Positions 1 through 7,172 of a stretch of 13,563 nt of DNA are shown one piece after another (position 1 is the stretch's first letter; each line of letters opens with the position of its first letter). Where the stretch lies: the NCBI GenBank assembly GCA_945872225.1, contig CAMBZK010000018.1, forward strand, positions 1 to 13,563, written 5' to 3'. The notes under the pieces were generated by a model. The model had not been told where the DNA came from. It made no database searches and saw nothing but the letters and a program-made list of their open reading frames with translations. The DNA comes from a candidate division TM6 bacterium UASB124. Its GTDB lineage: Bacteria > Babelota > Babeliae > Babelales > RVW-14. The position numbers and the translations under genes are program-made.

Positions 1-886
1 TACCCAAAATAGCAAAAGCCAGGAACATAAACACACACGCCCAGTGCAAGCCAGCAAGGTTAACCGGCTTATCCGATAGGATGGCCAGTAAGCCAAGAAT
101 CAAGGTTGTTTGCCCAAGCACGGTACCTAGTGTCGGCCCAATTGCTAGACCAAAATCACCACGGCGCAAAGCGCCAAAACAGAGCGCTAACTCAGGAAGC
201 GTGGTTCCAACACCCAAAATCGTCGCGCCAACCGTCTCAAGCGGCAGCTGTAAACTGCTCGCCAGCTCAAGCGCATAGGTCACGGTGATGTGCGATGCAA
301 CCATAACAGCCCCCAAACTCGCACCCAATTTTGCTACTAACAGCCAGGTCTTTTGCTGATGAGCAAGCTTGTCGATATTTACATCAGGCATAATTTCTTG
401 CTCGCCATGGAGTAAATCACGCATATCTTTGTGCTGCCAAAAGTACCAGATAGCCAGCGCATATACCGCTAACAAAATAACGCCATGCAGCGGGGTTATG
501 CTGCCAATAAAGAGCAGCGTCAGCATAATAAATGAGGTCAGGAGTAAAATACCCAACAGCTTTTTATTGTCAGCCGCCGAGATCCGAATTTTGTTCCCAG
601 CGATGAGCAGCGCAGAGCCAACAACCATAGTGACATCACTAAAATTGCCACCAATAATATCACCAATCGCTACCTCGCTCACGCCTGCAAGCGCAGAAGA
701 GATCGTAATCGCCAACTCAGGAATATCAGCTGCAATAGCCAGCACCACAAACCCAAGAAAAAATGTTGAGACGTTGAAGCGATGCGCTACCAAAATGGCA
801 TACTCAACAACCACATCACCACTAAACCAGAGCCCCAACAGGCCACCAACAACAAGCACAACATATGCCAGAAGCATCACATCCAT
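1..886 (-). CDS. Calcium/sodium antiporter-like CaCA exchanger (3' end beyond the window)
   Basis: Inner-membrane cation exchanger of the CaCA superfamily, which couples Ca2+ movement to Na+ or H+. The minus frame from the ATG at 886-884 stays open for 295 codons to the window edge, so the C-terminus is missing. An AAAGG Shine-Dalgarno lies 8 bases before this ATG; Met4 is an alternative start. Almost all of it is hydrophobic helices split by one hydrophilic loop (about residues 150-180), as expected for the family. Both inverted alpha repeats are visible: repeat 1 with ADIPEL (Glu57) then GDIIGGNFSD (residues 75-84), and repeat 2 with GTTLPEL (Glu232) then GPTLGTVLGQTT. The paired P-E motifs carry the cation-binding glutamates in this family. 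The second half of repeat 2 lacks the usual G-N-x-x-G-S-N pattern, so ion selectivity may differ. It is divergent from dnaE. Family call firm; substrate uncertain. Confidence 0.85.
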   Translation of the reverse strand, partial: MDVMLLAYVVLVVGGLLGLWFSGDVVVEYAILVAHRFNVSTFFLGFVVLAIAADIPELAITISSALAGVSEVAIGDIIGGNFSDVTMVVGSALLIAGNKIRISAADNKKLLGILLLTSFIMLTLLFIGSITPLHGVILLAVYALAIWYFWQHKDMRDLLHGEQEIMPDVNIDKLAHQQKTWLLVAKLGASLGAVMVASHITVTYALELASSLQLPLETVGATILGVGTTLPELALCFGALRRGDFGLAIGPTLGTVLGQTTLILGLLAILSDKPVNLAGLHWACVFMFLAFAILG

Positions 887-971
887 TAATCAGACCTTTA
901 TAAAAATCATTATTTTTTTGTAACAGCAAACTATGCGGCCATAACAGCCATCGGATTTTTAGAGGGCAGTG

Positions 972-990
972 GGTTGTTATAAGAACAACC
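972..990. repeat. Perfect 7-bp hairpin in the divergent spacer
   Basis: GGTTGTT (972-978), a 5-base loop ATAAG, and AACAACC (984-990) form a perfect stem in the spacer between the antiporter and dnaE. No T-run follows on either strand, so it is not a classical terminator. It could be an operator or a leader hairpin, or chance. The rest of the spacer (887-1114) shows only a TATAAA at 1066-1071 as a weak -10 candidate for dnaE, without a convincing -35. Confidence 0.35.
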
Positions 991-1114
991 ATCAATCATA
1001 ATTGCTAATTTTTCGAGCACGTCGCGTGCGTAAAAGACTTATCAAACCTTCAATCGTGCTACCAGTATAAATCACCTCCACATTTACTGCAACCTGGGGT
1101 ACACTACCTGGACT

Positions 1115-4100
1115 ATGACAAATAAGCATTTTACCCACCTTCATTTGCACACCGAATTCTCGCTGCTAGACGGCGCTATTCGCATTAACGACCTGGTCAA
1201 ACACGCCAAACAGCAGGAGTGGAAAGCCGTTGGCATCTCTGACCACGGTAATATTTTTGGCGCTGTAAAGTTCTTCCAGACCGCTAAAAAAGAGGGCATT
1301 AAGCCCGTTTTAGGCATTGAAATGTACTTCACGCCTGACATCAACGTGCGTAGCCTGCAAGACAAATACTGCCATTTAATTCTGATTGTGCAAAACAAGG
1401 AGGGGTATAAAAACCTCTGCAAAATGATGGCTATCGCCTACAAAGAGGGCTACTACTTTAAACCGCGTATCGACTATGCCACCCTTGAAAAGCACTCAGC
1501 AGGCCTCATCGCCTCCACCGCCTGCCTTGGTGGGCACATCCCTGAGCTGCTCCGCAGCGGCAATATCGCCGAAGCACAACAGCGATCGCTCTGGTTTAAA
1601 GAGGTGTTTGGCAAAGATCGTTTTTATTTTGAAATGTCACCAGCCGATCAGCCTGAACAAAAAGAGCTCAACAGCCTGCTCAGGCGCTACGGCAGCGAAT
1701 GGGACATCCCCCTCATCGGCACCTCCGACGCTCACTACCTGCTCGAGCAAGACCGCGAGGCACATGAGGTCATGTTGGCCATCCAAACCAAGGCAACCAT
1801 TGACGACCCTAAGCGTTTTTCATTCGGTGACTGCCGTGTTTTTGTCCGCTCTCAGGAGCAAATGCTCAACGCCTTCCCTGAAAACCCTGAAGCTATTTGG
1901 AACACCGGGCAAATCGCTGACATGTGCGATTTTAATTTTGAATTTGGCAAGCTCCACTTCCCGCAGTTCCCGATCCCCAAGCAGCACACCCAAGAGACCT
2001 ATTTTGCCAGCCTGTGCAAAGAAGGGCTTGATCGCCTTAAAGCGCTAGACATCATCCCCAAAGATCTGTACCAGGTGTACGACGATCGCCTTCAGCTTGA
2101 AATCGACCTGATTATTAAAATGGGCTTTGTCGGCTACTTTTTAGTGGTGTCAGACTTTATTAAATGGGCAAAACAGCAAGAAATCCCTGTGGGAGCTGGT
2201 CGCGGGTCAGCAGCTGGGTCACTCGTTGCGTGGGCAATGCAGATCACCAATATCGACCCGATCACCTACAACCTCCTGTTTGAGCGGTTTTTAAACCCTG
2301 AGCGCGTGAGCATGCCCGATATTGATATTGATTTTTGCATCGAGCGACGCGAAGAGGTCATCAACTACGTCAAAGACAAATATGGGCACGATTGCGTCTG
2401 CCAGATCATCACCTTTGGTACCATGATGGCCAAGGGCGTTATCAAAGACGTAGCGCGAACCTTGGGCTTTCCCTTTCAAGATGCTAACGCCATCACTGAC
2501 CTGATTCCCGAGCAGCTAAAAATTACCCTCACCGAGGCTATTGAACAAGAGCCTCGCTTAAAACAGCTTATTGATAGCAATCCACAAATAAAGCACCTCT
2601 TTGCTATCTGCCTAAAGCTTGAAGGGCTCACCCGCCACGCATCAAAACATGCGGCCGGCGTGGTGATCTCACCTGAACCACTGGCGGAATGTCTGCCCCT
2701 CTACGTCCCCTCAAAGAGCACCGATCTTGTTTCACAATACGCCATGACGGAACTTGAAGCTGTCGGCTTTTTAAAGATGGACTTTTTGGGCTTACAAAAC
2801 TTAACCGTCATCCAACGCACCCTCCTGGCGATCAAGCGCAACCACGATGTCAGTATTGACCTTGATCGGCTGCCTCTGAATGATGAAGCAACCTTTAAGC
2901 TCTTGCAAAAAGGCTGCACCAAGGGCGTTTTTCAATTTGAATCTGAAGGAATAGGTGAAGTTTTACGCAAGCTGCAGCCAGATAAATTTGAAGACTTAAT
3001 CGCGGTCAACGCACTCTACCGCCCAGGGCCGCTGGGCTCAGGCATGGTTGACGACTACATCGAGCGTCGCCATGGCAGAAAGCCAACAACGTACGCATTC
3101 CCACAACTCGAGCCAATTCTTGCCGAGACCTACGGCGTTATCGTGTACCAAGAGCAGGTAATGAAAATTGCATCGGCAATCGGAGGCTACTCGCTCGGTG
3201 GCGCAGATTTATTGCGCCGGGCTATGGGGAAGAAAAAAGCCGAAGAGATGGCAAAGCACCGTGCTATTTTTACGCAAGGCGCAGAAACAGGTGGCTTTAA
3301 TGCAAAAAAAGCTGGCGAGCTCTTTGACCTGATGGAATATTTTGCAGGCTACGGTTTTAACAAATCGCACTCTGCGGCCTATGCACTTATCGCTTATCAC
3401 ACCGCCTATTTGAAAGCTAATTACCCCCATGAATTTATGGCGGCCGTCGTTAGCTTTGAAACAGACAACCCTGAGAATCTGACCAAATACCTCCAAGAAA
3501 TTCACGATATGGGCTTGGTGACCATCCCACCAAATATCAATGAGTCGCGCACCGAGTTTGAAGCAATCAACGGCACTATTGTTTTTGGCTTGCAAGGTAT
3601 AAAAAACGTTGGCAAAGCCGCGCTTGAAAGCATTCTTGCCGAACGAGCAAAAAAACCATTCACCGATCTGTTTGAATTCTGCAAACGTGTTGACCTGCGT
3701 GTGGCCAATAAGCGCGTACTTGAAAGCTTAATTTGCGCTGGCGCTATGGATATTTTTCCTGGTAACCGTGCACAAAAAACAGCAGAGCTTGATACTATTA
3801 TCGATTTGGCACAGCAAGAAAAAGAGGCTGCACGGACCGGCCAAATGGGGCTTTTTGGCGCGCTCAGTGGCGCAACGCAAAGCACCGAAACCGCTCACTT
3901 CATGTTCAAGCCACTCGCTGAATGGGGTGATAAAGAAAAATTAGAAAAAGAAAAAGAGGTTGCCGGCTTTTATTTAAGCTCGCACCCCCTCAAAGCCTAC
4001 CCACTCGTGGCAATGCTTGAGCACAGCTCATTTAAGCAGGCCCTAGAGCTCATTCAAAATGTTAATTCCATCAAAGAGCCGATCGTCACCTGCATTGGCT

Positions 4101-4579
4101 TGATGCAAAGCAAAAAAGAGATCACCACGAAAAAAGGTGATCGCATGGCATTTTTGCATATGGAAGATTTGTCTGGAGGGGCTGAAATTATCGTGTTCCC
4201 AAGCACCTTTGCCAAGACCGAACACTTCTTCAAAGAGTTTTCTATTTTTATTGTCCAAGGATCCCTAGACATCACGTCACAAAATAGCTGCAAAATTAAG
4301 GCCAACAAATTGATTCCTGTTGAACTAGCGCTGAATGACCCAGCGCTCATTAAAACCATCACCCTGCGCCTCCCTAAGGCCATTACCCCGGAGCTATTGG
4401 CACATATTAAGCAAACCTTGCCGCCAGGCAGCACCCCGGTCTATTTCTCTTTTGCTGAGAATAAACAAGAGTTGCTCTTGCTGAGCAGCACCAAATCAAC
4501 GCCTGCCATAGATGCGCTCATGCAGCTGAACACGCTCGGTGTTAGCCCTCGCATGACGCTGCAAATATCAATGCGATAA
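1115..4579 (+). CDS. dnaE: DNA polymerase III subunit alpha (DnaE)
   Basis: Catalytic subunit of the replicative polymerase; 1154 aa, against about 1160 in E. coli. Domains in order: N-terminal PHP domain (about residues 5-270) with HLHLHTEFSLLDG, SDHGN and TSDAH; palm and fingers with GAGRGSAAGSL and the catalytic PDIDIDF (Asp402, Asp404) and third carboxylate in KMDFLGL (Asp556); fingers segments YQEQVM and GGADLLRRAMGKK; tandem HhH region (about 830-890); clamp-binding motif QMGLF (residues 910-914), matching the QxxLF consensus; OB fold (about 989-1050) and a C-terminal tail. The PHP metal ligands that E. coli DnaE has lost all appear present (His10, His12, Asp43, His44, Glu69, His87, Cys137, Asp205, His207). 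The ATG at 1115 is chosen because the PHP motif begins about 8 residues later; its Shine-Dalgarno is weak (GGGGT about 14 bases upstream). No operon partner follows; the next 35 bases hold a HEPN remnant on the other strand. Confidence 0.98.
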   Translation: MTNKHFTHLHLHTEFSLLDGAIRINDLVKHAKQQEWKAVGISDHGNIFGAVKFFQTAKKEGIKPVLGIEMYFTPDINVRSLQDKYCHLILIVQNKEGYKNLCKMMAIAYKEGYYFKPRIDYATLEKHSAGLIASTACLGGHIPELLRSGNIAEAQQRSLWFKEVFGKDRFYFEMSPADQPEQKELNSLLRRYGSEWDIPLIGTSDAHYLLEQDREAHEVMLAIQTKATIDDPKRFSFGDCRVFVRSQEQMLNAFPENPEAIWNTGQIADMCDFNFEFGKLHFPQFPIPKQHTQETYFASLCKEGLDRLKALDIIPKDLYQVYDDRLQLEIDLIIKMGFVGYFLVVSDFIKWAKQQEIPVGAGRGSAAGSLVAWAMQITNIDPITYNLLFERFLNPERVSMPDIDIDFCIERREEVINYVKDKYGHDCVCQIITFGTMMAKGVIKDVARTLGFPFQDANAITDLIPEQLKITLTEAIEQEPRLKQLIDSNPQIKHLFAICLKLEGLTRHASKHAAGVVISPEPLAECLPLYVPSKSTDLVSQYAMTELEAVGFLKMDFLGLQNLTVIQRTLLAIKRNHDVSIDLDRLPLNDEATFKLLQKGCTKGVFQFESEGIGEVLRKLQPDKFEDLIAVNALYRPGPLGSGMVDDYIERRHGRKPTTYAFPQLEPILAETYGVIVYQEQVMKIASAIGGYSLGGADLLRRAMGKKKAEEMAKHRAIFTQGAETGGFNAKKAGELFDLMEYFAGYGFNKSHSAAYALIAYHTAYLKANYPHEFMAAVVSFETDNPENLTKYLQEIHDMGLVTIPPNINESRTEFEAINGTIVFGLQGIKNVGKAALESILAERAKKPFTDLFEFCKRVDLRVANKRVLESLICAGAMDIFPGNRAQKTAELDTIIDLAQQEKEAARTGQMGLFGALSGATQSTETAHFMFKPLAEWGDKEKLEKEKEVAGFYLSSHPLKAYPLVAMLEHSSFKQALELIQNVNSIKEPIVTCIGLMQSKKEITTKKGDRMAFLHMEDLSGGAEIIVFPSTFAKTEHFFKEFSIFIVQGSLDITSQNSCKIKANKLIPVELALNDPALIKTITLRLPKAITPELLAHIKQTLPPGSTPVYFSFAENKQELLLLSSTKSTPAIDALMQLNTLGVSPRMTLQISMR

Positions 4580-4614
4580 TTATAATTTTTTTTGATTGCA
4601 ACGTTGAACAAGTA
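4580..4614 (-). pseudogene. Remnant of a HEPN gene 3' end; direct repeat of 5401-5435
   Basis: Read on the minus strand this gives LVQRCNQKKL followed by TAA. The intact neighbour at 5401 ends LIQRCNPKKL then TAA. The two 35-base stretches match at 31 positions, with 26 of 27 identical in 4580-4606 versus 5401-5427. The differences behave like coding changes (CTT/CTC silent, GTT/ATC V/I, CAA/CCA Q/P). No further similarity is visible upstream of 4614. The simplest reading is a leftover of a second copy of this HEPN gene, lost when the island was rearranged. A copied or target-derived direct repeat is the alternative. Confidence 0.6.
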
Positions 4615-4712
4615 TGCTAGCCGTGTATTTTCCCAACATTAATCCTATTATTTGCCAGTAGGGCTGATTATGTTAAGCTTCGATCAGCTCAATAAATAAC
4701 ATAGAGGCTCTT

Positions 4713-5030
4713 ATGATTGATGCAAAAATAGCAGAACTAGTTACACGATTAACACAAGTATATGCGCCAGAAAAAATCTATCTTTTCGGCTCTTATGCGT
4801 GGGGATCGCCGAATGCTGAGAGCGATTATGATGTCCTTGTTGAAGTAAAAGATTCAAGTGAGCGACGTGATTTGCGTTGCCGCAAGGGCTACGAACACCT
4901 CTTTGGCTTCAAAAAGGCTGTTGATTTGCTTGTTTTTACAACAGAGGAAATTAAAGCACGCCAACACGACCAAACATCGCTCATCCACGCTATCATAAAC
5001 GAGGGGGTAGTAATTTATGCACGAGCATAA
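4713..5030 (+). CDS. MNT-family minimal nucleotidyltransferase, antitoxin of an MNT/HEPN pair
   Basis: 105-aa stand-alone nucleotidyltransferase of the polymerase-beta superfamily (MntA-like). The signature is clear: GSYAWGS at residues 26-32, then SDYD giving the metal-binding Asp38 and Asp40, and the third carboxylate Asp71 in KAVDLLV. In characterised MNT/HEPN modules such enzymes adenylylate and silence the partner HEPN toxin. An AGAGG Shine-Dalgarno sits 5 bases before the ATG at 4713. The downstream HEPN frame begins at 5017 and overlaps the last 14 bases, the usual arrangement of these pairs. All catalytic residues are present, so this gene looks functional although its partner is interrupted. 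A possible operator is the ATGTTA...TAACAT inverted repeat just upstream (about 4671-4704). Family call firm; the antitoxin role is inferred from context. Confidence 0.9.
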   Translation: MIDAKIAELVTRLTQVYAPEKIYLFGSYAWGSPNAESDYDVLVEVKDSSERRDLRCRKGYEHLFGFKKAVDLLVFTTEEIKARQHDQTSLIHAIINEGVVIYARA

Positions 5031-5394
5031 CTCCTGGTTTTTAATAGCTCATGAGGACTTAGGCTTGGCAAAGCTTGCGCTTCGGGAAGGCTTTTATAAC
5101 GGCTGCGCCTATCATGCGCAGCAAGCAGCAGAAAAGGCCTTAAAGGGTTATTTAGCGTTCAAACAGCACAAGCTCATTCGCACGCATGACCTTATTGTTT
5201 TACTCGATACCTGCGCAACTGAGTATGATTTCTCATTCATCTCACTCAAGCCTGCAATTATTTTCCTGCAACCCTAGAGCACCAGGTCGCGATACCCAGA
5301 TGACTATATCGCTGTTGTAAAAAAAGAAGCCGCCGAAGCACTTAAAGTGGCTAGGCAAGTCTATGACTTTTCTCAAGAACGATCGCAAGAGTAG
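5017..5394 (+). pseudogene. HEPN-domain protein (toxin partner), interrupted by in-frame TAG
   Basis: The frame starts at ATG 5017 inside the end of the nucleotidyltransferase gene and encodes 86 aa of a HEPN domain: helix with YHAQQAAEKALKGYL (residues 32-46) and IRTHDL (54-59), both characteristic of the PF05168-type HEPN family. A TAG at 5275-5277 (codon 87) stops it. The same frame then continues for 38 more codons with the expected C-terminal part, STRSRYPDDY then a helix, ending at TAG 5392-5394. RYPD is a conserved element of this family, so the downstream part is real coding sequence and the TAG is a nonsense mutation (probably from a Tyr or Gln codon) or a sequencing error. Full length would be 124 aa, normal for the family. 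An 86-aa product would lack the last helices and is unlikely to work. Confidence 0.82.
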
Positions 5395-5400
5395 GTATTT

Positions 5401-5856
5401 TTATAATTTTTTTGGATTGCAACGTTGGATGAGTACATCAACCTTTGGCCAAGAAGATACGACTGCCTTAGTAATAAAATCAGCAACTTCTTGCTTATAA
5501 ATATGCGACGCTTGATTGCGATAGCTAACGAGCTCAAGCAACAAGGTAACCTCTGGCTCAGTTAAAAAACGAATCTCACAGGCTTTGGTGAAAACACTGC
5601 GTGGATTAATTATCGCCAATGCTACCCCAAAATGCGCTTCTAAAAGCCACTTGAGATACTTCGAAAAAACATCGATGGCCACCTCAAACGCTTGAATCAG
5701 TCACCGTTGTGCACTTTCTAGCAGCTTTTGTATCGACTCACCTGCAAACATAGTTTCTTCAGGCATCTTTTCTAGTTTTTGATAATAGTTGATACTTTCA
5801 ACCAAAACAGCATAGGCTTTTGCGAGATTGTTGTATTTAATCTTTATTTGTTCCAT
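5401..5856 (-). pseudogene. HepT-like HEPN toxin (substrate-binding type), interrupted by in-frame TGA
   Basis: The minus frame from ATG 5856-5854 overlaps the last 13 bases of its nucleotidyltransferase partner and runs 51 codons to a TGA at 5703-5701. It then continues in frame for 99 codons to the TAA at 5401-5403. Together the two parts form one 150-aa protein of the HI0074/nucleotidyltransferase-substrate-binding HEPN family: N-terminal helices, then LIQAFEVAIDVFSKYLK, and the RNase motif R113-x4-H118-x-Y120 (RNQASHIY). This RX4HXY motif is the catalytic centre of HepT toxins, and its Tyr region is the site modified by the MntA antitoxin. The TGA lies where relatives usually have Asp-Gly or Ser before IQ-FE, so it probably replaced GGA or CGA. 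A GTG at 5682 could restart translation but would omit the first helices. It belongs to a different HEPN subfamily from its convergent neighbour, 6 bases away. Confidence 0.82.
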
Positions 5857-6164
5857 ACAATGACCTCTTTCAACACTTGTGCTCGAAAATCATCTGCAAC
5901 CATTTGAAGGTCAACAAAATCAACTGATACAGGGATATAAGTCTCATCAAGATCATGCTGCAGCATAGCTAAGATAGCTTGAGGCACTGGCTGACCAGCA
6001 TCAATAGCAATATCAATGTCAGCACCCGAGTGATAATCTTTTCGCGCTCGCGAGCCAAAAAGATAAATGGTACACAGCGGAATTCGCTTACAAATCAGTG
6101 GCACAAGTATGTTTTTATAGCCTTCAAGAAGGGCTTCCAGCTCAGGCGTTGCTTGCTCTGTCAT
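5844..6164 (-). CDS. MNT-family minimal nucleotidyltransferase (MntA-like antitoxin)
   Basis: 106-aa stand-alone nucleotidyltransferase. Motif GSRARKDYHSGADIDIAID (residues 37-55) carries the GS signature and metal-binding Asp49 and Asp51; Asp82 in VSVDFVD is the third carboxylate. This is the MntA-type antitoxin that AMPylates HepT in characterised systems. The ATG at 6164 is preceded by AAAGGA about 8 bases upstream. Its stop lies inside the start of the HepT-like frame (13-base overlap), so the two are translationally coupled and read antitoxin first. It is quite different in sequence from the other nucleotidyltransferase at 4713, so the two pairs were acquired independently rather than by local duplication. 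No good promoter is visible in the 71 bases between it and the gene at 6236. Confidence 0.9.
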   Translation of the reverse strand: MTEQATPELEALLEGYKNILVPLICKRIPLCTIYLFGSRARKDYHSGADIDIAIDAGQPVPQAILAMLQHDLDETYIPVSVDFVDLQMVADDFRAQVLKEVIVWNK

Positions 6165-6235
6165 ACAAAGATCCTTTTTCAGTATGTGGTCACTTTAACA
6201 GAATCTGCTGACAAAAAACATACTTTCTACGGCAA

Positions 6236-7132
6236 TCAAGATTCATCACCTATATCATCGGCTAAATTAGTAGCCCCAGAACGTGGTGGCAATAAGCGAG
6301 CAGGCCTACCATCATCATCATCATCATCATCATGATTAGTTCGGCCTATAGAAGACCGGCCAGGAGTTGCCGGAGGCTGAGCTGCTCCCGTTGCTGCAGG
6401 ACGCGTGTAATGGGGCATATGGGGAATAAGTGTTGGGTTGCCCAATAATGCCAATGATGGATAAACACTAGGAAATACAGCAGGAGCCGCTACTGGTTGC
6501 GTGCCACGCGCTCCTGATACTTCTGCGACAAGTCTTTGATATTCAGCTTCAACAGCTGCATCTGGTATTTTACTAGCATCTGCCTCAAGCATTTGATCGG
6601 TGATTGCTTCATCTTGTTTAGCCAAATTATGTTGCTCAGCGTTCAAATTAAATCCCGTTCGAGGAGCGCCATCGGCACCACCAAAATCAAGCGGGCCAGC
6701 TGATGCAGACCAGCCAGCACCTGCGGCAGGTGCTGCTACTGCATTGCCCCCTGAAAGCTTAGCAAACAAGCTATCACCTGGTCGTTGTGCAGCAACCGGT
6801 CCTGCTACTGGTACTGATACCGCAACAGGCACACCAACGTGATGAGCTGGGGCTGCTAGTGCAAATCTTTTTTTCATAGTCACCGCTGCACGACGAGCAT
6901 GTATGCCTTCTCGCACCAGGGCTTTAGCATGCTTTATTTTGCTAGCTTTCCAGCCACGATTTTTATAACCATCTCTACGATGGCGCAGCTCAGGGCTAAG
7001 CTTTTCATCAACTAAAGTTCTAAATGCCCCAGGGCTTTTTCTGATCCTTTTTAATGTTGCAGCCCTTAAGTTAATAGCCAGTGTCGTTGCAACCAACCCA
7101 CTCATAATTAACAATTTAAATACCATTTTCAT
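6236..7132 (-). CDS. Exported Ala/Pro-rich protein with Asp tract, unknown function
   Basis: 298 aa, family not recognised. The start is the ATG at 7132-7130, placed 5 bases after a strong GGAGG; the frame is open a few codons further upstream, but those codons cover the ribosome-binding site. Residues 1-24 form a signal peptide (MKMVFKLLIMSGLVATTLA, cleavage probably near TLA or RAA). A basic segment follows (about 25-90, rich in Arg/Lys, with RRDGYKNRG), then a long Ala/Pro/Gly/Val-rich, probably disordered stretch. A seven-Asp run (NHDDDDDDDG) near residue 270 is encoded by uninterrupted GAT codons. The motif PRTGFNL recurs as PRTGLNL in the upstream gene, pointing to common ancestry. Only 40 bases separate it from that gene, so co-transcription is likely. 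It ends in TGA. Likely secreted or periplasmic; no enzyme motif is visible. Confidence 0.75.
   Translation of the reverse strand: MKMVFKLLIMSGLVATTLAINLRAATLKRIRKSPGAFRTLVDEKLSPELRHRRDGYKNRGWKASKIKHAKALVREGIHARRAAVTMKKRFALAAPAHHVGVPVAVSVPVAGPVAAQRPGDSLFAKLSGGNAVAAPAAGAGWSASAGPLDFGGADGAPRTGFNLNAEQHNLAKQDEAITDQMLEADASKIPDAAVEAEYQRLVAEVSGARGTQPVAAPAVFPSVYPSLALLGNPTLIPHMPHYTRPAATGAAQPPATPGRSSIGRTNHDDDDDDDGRPARLLPPRSGATNLADDIGDES
6310..6333. repeat. (CAT)8 trinucleotide microsatellite
   Basis: Eight perfect tandem CAT units. Read on the minus strand in the frame of the exported protein they give seven consecutive GAT (Asp) codons. Slippage would change the Asp count without shifting the frame. 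Confidence 0.95.
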
Positions 7133-7172
7133 AATAACCTCCAAAAAATCATACTTATTTTATCAAAGATAA

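Noticed and set aside
369..923. 184-codon plus-strand frame opposite the antiporter gene
   Set aside because: The minus strand encodes an unmistakable CaCA exchanger with both alpha repeats; the plus frame is its antisense shadow.
992..1129. 45-codon minus-strand frame from an ATG inside the dnaE start
   Set aside because: It overlaps dnaE's first codons, has no convincing ribosome-binding site, and its product resembles nothing known. Probably chance.
5701..5703. In-frame TGA where homologues often have Gly, as if TGA were recoded to glycine (as in Absconditabacteria/Gracilibacteria)
   Set aside because: dnaE (1154 codons) has no internal TGA, TGA ends the gene at 6236, and the other HEPN is broken by TAG. 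A recoded genome would show many in-frame TGAs.
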